Positions 57,491 through 64,000 of a DNA stretch of 64,000 nucleotides are shown here, piece by piece. The stretch is from Charina bottae (Eukaryota; Chordata; Lepidosauria; Squamata; Charinaidae): assembly GCA_023362775.1 (NCBI GenBank), contig JALMGJ010000001.1, positions 88,662,501-88,726,500 of the forward strand, written 5' to 3'. Each line of letters starts with the position of its first letter. Position 1 is the stretch's first letter. A program made the position numbers and the translations under genes. The notes beneath the pieces are model-generated. The model saw only the letters and a program-made list of their open reading frames with translations. It made no database searches and was not told the origin of the DNA.

Positions 57491-58231
57491 TGAGATCCGC
57501 CCAAATGATTAAATATTAATTCTGTGTGCCTGAGTCCCCAGAAGACACATATACCAGGAAAATTTGATAATTTGTCCAGTAAGTTTGATAATTTGTCCAG
57601 GAAAGCCAAATTATTTTTAGTTTTTAACATCTCTCACTAATAGCAATAGCTCACACCAACAAGGAACGAATGTATCCAATTTGAATTATATTATTGCAAT
57701 AGTTTGCTTCAGTTTGGAAAGAGTATAACTCCTTTGATATACAGTATATAAAACATACTGAGTTTGATATTTAAATCTGATGCTTAAACTATATTTGGGA
57801 AAGAATCATGTCTCAGGTTCATCCCTTGCGATTGTCTGGAAGAACTTCAAAATATTTCTGTGGAGCCACAGCCAGCCACATACACTGAGCTATATAAGTA
57901 CAATGGCTTGATGTGAGTAAGTTATTTAACTCCATGTGTTCCTAAGGATAGCCTTGTAGATGGATAAATTTATATCACATGCGACCACACAGGTTCTATC
58001 TACAGTAATATGCATCTTCAGTCCAAAGCAATAAGAGGGAGGAAGAGAGGAACTGTATTTCTATTCTGTTTCATAAACTCATAAATTCAACATTTCTGCA
58101 ACATGCATAACTAGGTCAGGTTATAACTACCTAATGCTTCTCTCCATACAGTATGCTAGGTTTAGTTAATGTTGACCTTAGTTTGATTTGTTGTGGCTTG
58201 CATGTTGTGTAAACCCAGCTTTTTGGTTAAT

Positions 58232-58529
58232 TTAAGATCGCAAGTTCGGAGGTTCGAATCCCTAGCCCCGCGTGACAGAGTGAGCTCCCGCACTCGCCCC
58301 AGCTCTTGCCAACCTAGCAATTTGAAAGCATGCAAATGCAAGTAGATGAATAGGTACCACTTCGGTGGGATGGTAACAGCGTTCCGCGCGCATCATGCGG
58401 CCACATGACCATGGAAGCATCTTCGGACAACGCTGGCTCTTCAGCTAACAAACGGAGATAAGCACCAGCCCCTAGAGTCGGACACAACTGCACAAATGGG
58501 GGGGGGGGGGGGAACCTTTACCTTTTTAC
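58232..58529 (+). mobile_element. tRNA-derived SINE, family 2, 5' truncated
   Basis: Starts within the tRNA-like head (GATCGCAAGTTCGGAGGTTC) and ends in a long G run plus GGAACCTTTACC. No clear duplication. Confidence 0.88.
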
Positions 58530-59299
58530 CAGCTCTTTGCTGCAGAAATCTGGACAACCACAGGATGACAGCAAAGAGGTTTTGAACCCTAACCCAGCCC
58601 TAGTTTATGAGTCAATGTATTGTGCAAACCCAGAAAATGGATTAATTTAACAACCTGGATATGTTGTGTGCATTCAGTCCACATCGGTACATGGGTGCAA
58701 GCACATACATACAAAAACCCACCTGGAAAAAGAATGAATGAGCTAGGAAGTGTTAGGCAGCATAGTGATGGAAAATTCCTGTACATATGCCCAGTCTTTC
58801 TCAGGTCTGGGAGCTGAGATATGTTGCTGAATCAGAGAAATCTGGTGATTCTGGCTCAGATGGAAATAGAGGAAAAGCAAGGATTTTGCAATATTTTCTT
58901 TAGGGGTTGGGTTCTATACTTCCTTCTGCCCATCTTTCTTGGGTGATTATATCATCATCATATCATCATCATCATCTTGAAACAAGAGCATGTGTTTTGT
59001 TCTTTCAGATGAAGGGATGCCATAGGTGTGAGCATCTGGGGAACGGTAACAGTACTCCCGGGATTCACTTCCATTAAGAGAGACCAAAGTGCTCGTGATG
59101 GGCGCCACCATGCCCTTAAGCCCTAGCTCTTCATATCTGGAGGGCGCCAGGTTGCAAGGCGGGGAGCGGGAAGGAACAGGAAGGCTGTTACTACCTACGC
59201 GTGGTAACTACCCGGGGACGGTGTCGGTGGCTATCACAGACTGTAAGATGAGCCTTGCTTTTCAAGACAAGCAACACTCGGCGGCTGCTCAGAGGCACT

Positions 59300-59654
59300 G
59301 TCTTCTGCTCACACCTATGCTCGGAGCCGAGCCCTGAGGTGAAAAGAGGGACGTCGAAGCCGAAAAGAAGGCGGCCCACTTGCTCTGCCCGCGCCTCTCT
59401 TTCGCCTTCCCGCGACCTCGCGCCTCTCCCTCCGACCAGAGGCAAGAAGCGAGGGAGGGACGGAGGGCGCGCTCAAGGCGGGGCCGGACACTTCCCAGAC
59501 GGCACCGGAGGAAGCTCATAGAAGCTCATAAATAGAGCGCGGCCGAGGGAAAGGCGCTTGCTGGGGCGGCGGTGGGAGGCTGCGTGGCCGCAGGGCGTGC
59601 GGTGCGCAGTCGGCGAGAGGGGCGCCCGGTTCAAGTCCCGCGTGCCTCGACGGC
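59300..59654 (+). promoter_or_regulatory. SOX7: SOX7 CpG-rich promoter and 5' UTR
   Basis: The stretch is markedly GC- and CpG-rich, unlike its AT-rich surroundings, and the island continues through exon 1 to about 59950. A TATA-like CATAAATAG at 59527-59535 lies about 120 bases before the start codon, just after a direct repeat of GAAGCTCATA. Confidence 0.65.
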
Positions 59655-59892
59655 ATGGCTTCGCTGCTGGGCTCTTTCGCGTGGGCGGAGAGGCTGGACT
59701 GCTCCGCTCTGGAGTTGCCCGACGGGGACAGTGGGACCCCAGCCTCCGCGGGGCCCCGAACGGAGAAGGGAAGCCCCGAAAGCCGCATCCGACGCCCCAT
59801 GAACGCCTTCATGGTGTGGGCCAAGGACGAGAGGAAGCGCCTTGCCGTCCAGAACCCGGATCTGCACAACGCCGAGCTGAGCAAGATGCTGG
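59655..59892 (+). CDS. SOX7: SOX7 exon 1
   Basis: The start ATG (GGCATGG context) opens [20 protein letters not shown], matching the SOX7 N-terminus (MASLLG). From residue 44 the HMG box begins: [20 protein letters not shown], then [16 protein letters not shown]. These residues ([20 protein letters not shown]) are diagnostic for group F SOX proteins. The exon stops after 79 codons plus one base at a GTGAGC donor, inside the HMG box, at the known SOXF intron position. SOX7 is a nuclear factor that binds ACAAT-type sites and acts in endoderm and endothelial differentiation. The rest of the HMG box, the beta-catenin motif and the transactivation domain are beyond the window. Confidence 0.97.
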
Positions 59893-62800
59893 GTGAGCCG
59901 AGCCCGCCGGGGCGAGCGGAGCGGGAGTCCGCGCGTTTTGCGCCACTCCTCCTTTAGAAGTCGCGCGCCGTGCCAAACTCCGACTGCCCTGGGCCGAGGT
60001 GTTTCAGTTTAGGGTGACTCTTACTTGCGCCTTTCGCCTGTAGAAACCAAACTACGGGTAGAGCCAACCCGAATGCATGCTCCTTGCTTTTGGGAGCGGT
60101 GCGGTGCCTACAGTTCTTCTCTTGCAGTTACTTGGCGAAATCCGCTGTATTTCGCTCTCGCGGTGGAATAAGTGGGGGAAGAGATTTGAGGGGGAAGAAA
60201 TATCACGACTTTCAAATACTTATCCTTAGAATTGTTCGTTATTAGTTGGGTTGCAACCCAACAGGTTTTCCTGTCAATTGTTCTCCAAGAGCGCTCCTCT
60301 CAGGGAATTGGGTCCAGGATATTTAAACTTAAAGCACCATTAGCTGAACTTATTTATTTTATTTAATTAAATTTATATAACCGATTATATAATTATATAG
60401 CTGAACTTATCTTACATAACTATTTGTAACCGGAAAAATTCTGAAGCAGTGGGTTTTTTTAAGGGTGCTTTTGAAAACTAGGCTCTCCTATTAATTTCTT
60501 TTCCTTGGGAATGTACTTGGGTATCTAAGTTTTAAAAGTACTACTTTTCTAAAATAACGATGCCATTGTTTATTTTATTACTGTTATTGGTATTAAGTAT
60601 TTGAATTACACAGAACTCGTTGGGCAAAATTAATTTTCTTTGAGGAAAGCAGATTTGCAATACATTTTGGAATTGTTTTGATTAACTACAAATGCGCAAA
60701 TTTAAAAAACTATTTTCTCAGTGTGTTCAAGATCACTTGGGATAGCGCTAAGAATTTTGATATTTTTTTTAACTGGTAAAGAAGGTGAGAATGATATGAA
60801 TATTGCAGGCAAGTACAGAGAAATGTATTTTATTTTTCCTATTACATTTTTTTTAAATTATCCTATATTGCAGGGTTTTTTTGTATCCAGGAATTTTAAG
60901 AAATAATTTGATTTTATGTATTTTTTTTTAAAAAAATCTTAATGTTTTGATTTGGATGCTGTGTTTGCTACACTAAGAACACTGCCAGTGTACTTCTGGA
61001 AAAAATTTAAACAAAAATAATGTAAATCTTTAAAATATATTCTTTTGAATCTCTTTAGAATGCAACTCCAAGAATTTGTTAGGGACTTTGGCAGCACTTT
61101 TTAATTTTTTTAATCTTAACAAGCAGCATTCTCTGTAAAAAGGCATCAAAATTCAGTGCAAAAATATTTTTGTAAAAAAAAGTCAAGGATAAAATTATTT
61201 TTCAAAACCAACATAACGGTACCAAATACAAGTTGCTAATTATAAAGCAATTCAGTAACATCCTGGAACCGATTTAAACTTAGGGAGCAGGGATTTTTAT
61301 CATAACATAGTGCTCCTATTTTGGTTTCAACAGCTAGTTGTTAGTAATGTCGTTTACACTGCAATCCCATGCCCATTTGCCAGGGAATAAACCTCACTGA
61401 GTCTTCTCTCGGATCAGGCTTTTATAGGACTGTATTGTAGTGGTGAAATCCTCTAGGTTGCTAAATAGAAATAAATTTCATTGAATTCACTGAGACTTCC
61501 TCTGCGGTAAGGAACGCAGCATTCGAGCCTCTGCATCCCCTGGCATTGCTAACAGCTGCATGGCTCATTCAGAGTCAGTTTCATCCTTTTAAATAGAGAC
61601 TTTACAGCTGATTTCCAATACGGCCATCACTATCTTTGGTTTGTGCTATCTGAGCTTAACTATATTCACTTGGAAAGAAATCTGAATAATACTGACTTTC
61701 TTCCAAGTTAGTATGTGTAGGTTTGCACAGTGTGATGTAGTGTGGTGGTGTGAGTACTTGGGGAACTTCTGCGTTTTAAACTGTTTTCTTGCTATAAAGT
61801 ATTCTATATGTTATTTCTCAGTGTTAAGTCATATACACTTTCTCAAAAGTGTTAGGAAAAATAGTTTTATCACATGTCTACCCCCTTATATGTCATTCTT
61901 CCCTCTAAGTGAAAAAGTCTTTCCTATGGGGAGGTAGGGGCTCAGTCCCTGTATAAGATTAGTTGCAGTTTTGCATTTTTTTCCCTCTTCAATACTTTCT
62001 TTCAAGGCAATAACCTAGAGATGTAAACAGCACAGTTTTGCAAAAGTGGCCACACTAGAGATTTACAAAAAGGATTGCTCTGTATTGGAGATTTCAATGC
62101 TATTCCTAATATTTCCCAATGTGGAATTTGTGTTTTATTTCCTACAGCAGCTGAACAACATAAACCTTCATTAAATTCTCCACAGTGACCCCAAGATTTT
62201 TCTGTGTAATTGCCTGATCAACTCACATTAATGTATAATACAGCATTATGAAGCTTTAACTCAGTGCACAGCATTTTATAATAAATGCCACTGAATCTCA
62301 TCTCCACATAGTGGCTTATTTCCTTCTGGAGCTCTTGAACTTTGCTGTGGGTCCCATCCTCCTAAAAAACTGGACATGGATTGCAAATTTGTCTTCTGCA
62401 TGTGATGAAGTTCAGGCTATTGCTTTTGTAGGATATAGCAAAGTCTACATCTAAAGGCAATATCTTTAATAAGAATATCATGGAATGCAGAGATTTTTTT
62501 CCAGCTAAAATAAATAAATAAGCTATAGCCAGAGATGCTGCGCTAATGATAAGTGATTCATACCAGTCTTATCTGCATAAATTACCTAATTTGCATCCTT
62601 GAGCAGCAGATTCAAGAAGAGTTAACTGTTAATATGTAACAGCAAAAAAGAGATAAAGTGCTGGGCTTTTACTGGGTTTTGATTTTTTCTTTCCTGGTGG
62701 TCCCCCCCCCCCCAAAGAACAGGAGCAGTTGTGAATTGTTGCTTTTGTCATATGAGTGGCTAAGACTCTTATATTTTGAATTGGCCAACAAAATGTAAGA

Positions 62801-64000
62801 TTTTATTTTGCAATGAGTGCTCTCCAAACTGGTATTCAAAATATAATTTGATGAGATGTTGGAAATCTCACATGTAAATTGAGTTTGATTTTTCCAAGTG
62901 TATATTGCCGCTACCTTGAAGGAAGCATTTGAGAATTTGGATGACTTAATCAACAAAAACTTTCAGTGTTAGGAAGGGAAAAAGTCTCTTGGCTCTTATA
63001 TATCCCACAGTACATTAAGAGCCCGATTCTATACATTCCCATTCAGAAACAAGCCCTGTTTTATTCGGCTGCACATTTTCCCAAGTGAACAATAATAGAA
63101 TTTCAGTTTAACATTCAAGAAGCAAAAAAGCTGTTAGTTTCCAGAAGCAGTGATACATTTTTTCCCCTGCAAATTAAATTGGCTTTTGCTGGCCAATTAA
63201 CATGCGTCATAAGGAAACCTTGTAAATGAAAGTCCTGATTAATTTTTGATAGTGTATATACTTTCTCGCCACATTTTTTTCTATACAACTTTAATATTAG
63301 AAATCTTTCATTTTAAAGTTGGAAGACTATATTTAGCATAAATTTCTCTGCTTTGAAGGGTTTTGTTTAATGTGCTAAATATACTTGGTTGCTGAGAATA
63401 TTTGGCATTTAAATGTGAACCACATTTTCAAAGTTAAATTATATTTTGATAAGAAACAAAAACATGAAAAATTCCAAAATCTATATTGTCCTAATAGGGA
63501 TTTAGTGGTGCTTTTTAACATTCTGGAAACAAAAATTTCCACATATTACATGAGGATTATTACATGCCAATGAGACTCCAGTGTATGTTTATTTTCTATA
63601 TTTTACTTTTCATTCAATTATTCTGTCCTCAAGTGAAGATAAAGAATTATTTGAGAAATATGCTACCTCTTTCATAAATTAAAGATTTAAAATTTTATCA
63701 ATAAATTGTCTTGTCTTGTATTTTATAGTTTGCAAGGAATGTCCCATCCTGTCTTCCCAAAGCTTGGGGCCCTCCAGATGTGTGGTCTTCCCAGAATTCT
63801 TAGCTATGGCAGTGGTGGCTAGATAATTCTTTGGGTTGAAGTTCACGCATCAGAGAAGATGTCTAGATTTGGGGAAGCTGGTCCAATGCAGTCAACTGAT
63901 GGCGGTTTCAGTGCATGGAAGATAAAGGGCATCCAGAGTGTCATTAACTCAAGGAATTCCTTAGCCTTAAATTTGGTGATGGGCATTAGTTTGGGCAAAA
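59893..64000 (+). other. SOX7 intron 1 (incomplete)
   Basis: At least 4.1 kb with unusually few interspersed repeats compared with the rest of the window. Only a diverged MITE-like end (about 63750-63890, CCAGATGTGTGGTCTTCCCA) is noted. A motif-dense stretch near 62545-62610 has two GATA sites and ATTTGCAT. Confidence 0.7.

Larger units (their letters stand above)
53165..59300. other. PINX1-SOX7 intergenic region
   Basis: It contains a possible minus-strand LINE remnant (53170-53590, TTTG-rich tail at its start), two family 2 SINEs and two 5S-derived fragments. The remainder (53600-54800, 55600-57340, 57500-58220, 58540-59000) has no recognisable gene. ATC-rich simple sequence lies at 58952-58980. 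Confidence 0.7.

Noticed and set aside
59558..59896. 112-aa plus-strand ORF and several antisense ORFs across the SOX7 exon
   Set aside because: They are in other frames of the CpG island; the SOX7 frame at 59655 has clear homology and a proper donor.

Overview
The window is nuclear DNA of a vertebrate, most likely a squamate reptile (lizard or snake). Evidence: a spliced PINX1 gene followed in the same orientation by the first exon of SOX7, which is the amniote PINX1-SOX7 neighbourhood, and a repeat mix typical of squamates (BovB/RTE LINE, CR1/L2-clade LINEs, several tRNA-derived SINE families, hAT MITEs, Tc1-like elements, Ty3/Gypsy and Penelope-like elements). I cannot tell snake from lizard by eye.

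Layout. 1-10.5 kb is a nest of transposon debris. A BovB LINE 3' end is split by a solo LTR with a GTAAC duplication. It abuts a decayed minus-strand Ty3/Gypsy gag-pol. Beyond that lie LTR-like sequence, a CR1/L2 LINE 3' end, a minisatellite, a GIY-YIG-carrying Penelope-like element (PLE) in a 16-bp target duplication, an unidentified broken ORF, a dimeric hAT MITE and a tRNA SINE. 10.6-53.15 kb is PINX1 on the plus strand, in eight inferred coding exons: 10659-10677, 13588-13697, 14785-14877, 15570-15648, 16473-16565, 17035-17108, 43325-43390 and 52490-53059. Together they encode about 367 aa, with a poly(A) signal at 53140. The 26-kb sixth intron holds an exact 400-bp duplication, a CR1 tail, a Tc1-like transposase pseudogene with an hAT MITE inside it, a minus-strand LINE RT fragment and a nearly complete 2.9-kb PLE. 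53.2-59.3 kb is intergenic, with SINEs and 5S-rRNA-derived fragments. 59.3-59.9 kb is the CpG-rich promoter and exon 1 of SOX7 (start 59655, donor at 59892/59893); its second exon lies beyond the window.

The most interesting signal is in the PLEs. Two sequence-unrelated PLE families (6672-7733 and about 32475-35423) end in long inverted terminal repeats. Each terminal repeat carries a hammerhead-ribozyme-like core (CTGAAGA, stem II, GAAA, CGTT). A third locus (50372-50636) is just the two hammerhead-bearing ends of the first family joined head to head in a near-perfect 265-bp palindrome with its own 11-bp target duplication. This suggests a non-autonomous, ribozyme-flanked mobile unit.

PINX1 is a nucleolar/telomeric G-patch protein and SOX7 an endoderm/endothelial transcription factor. 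They share no known pathway; their adjacency is conserved synteny.
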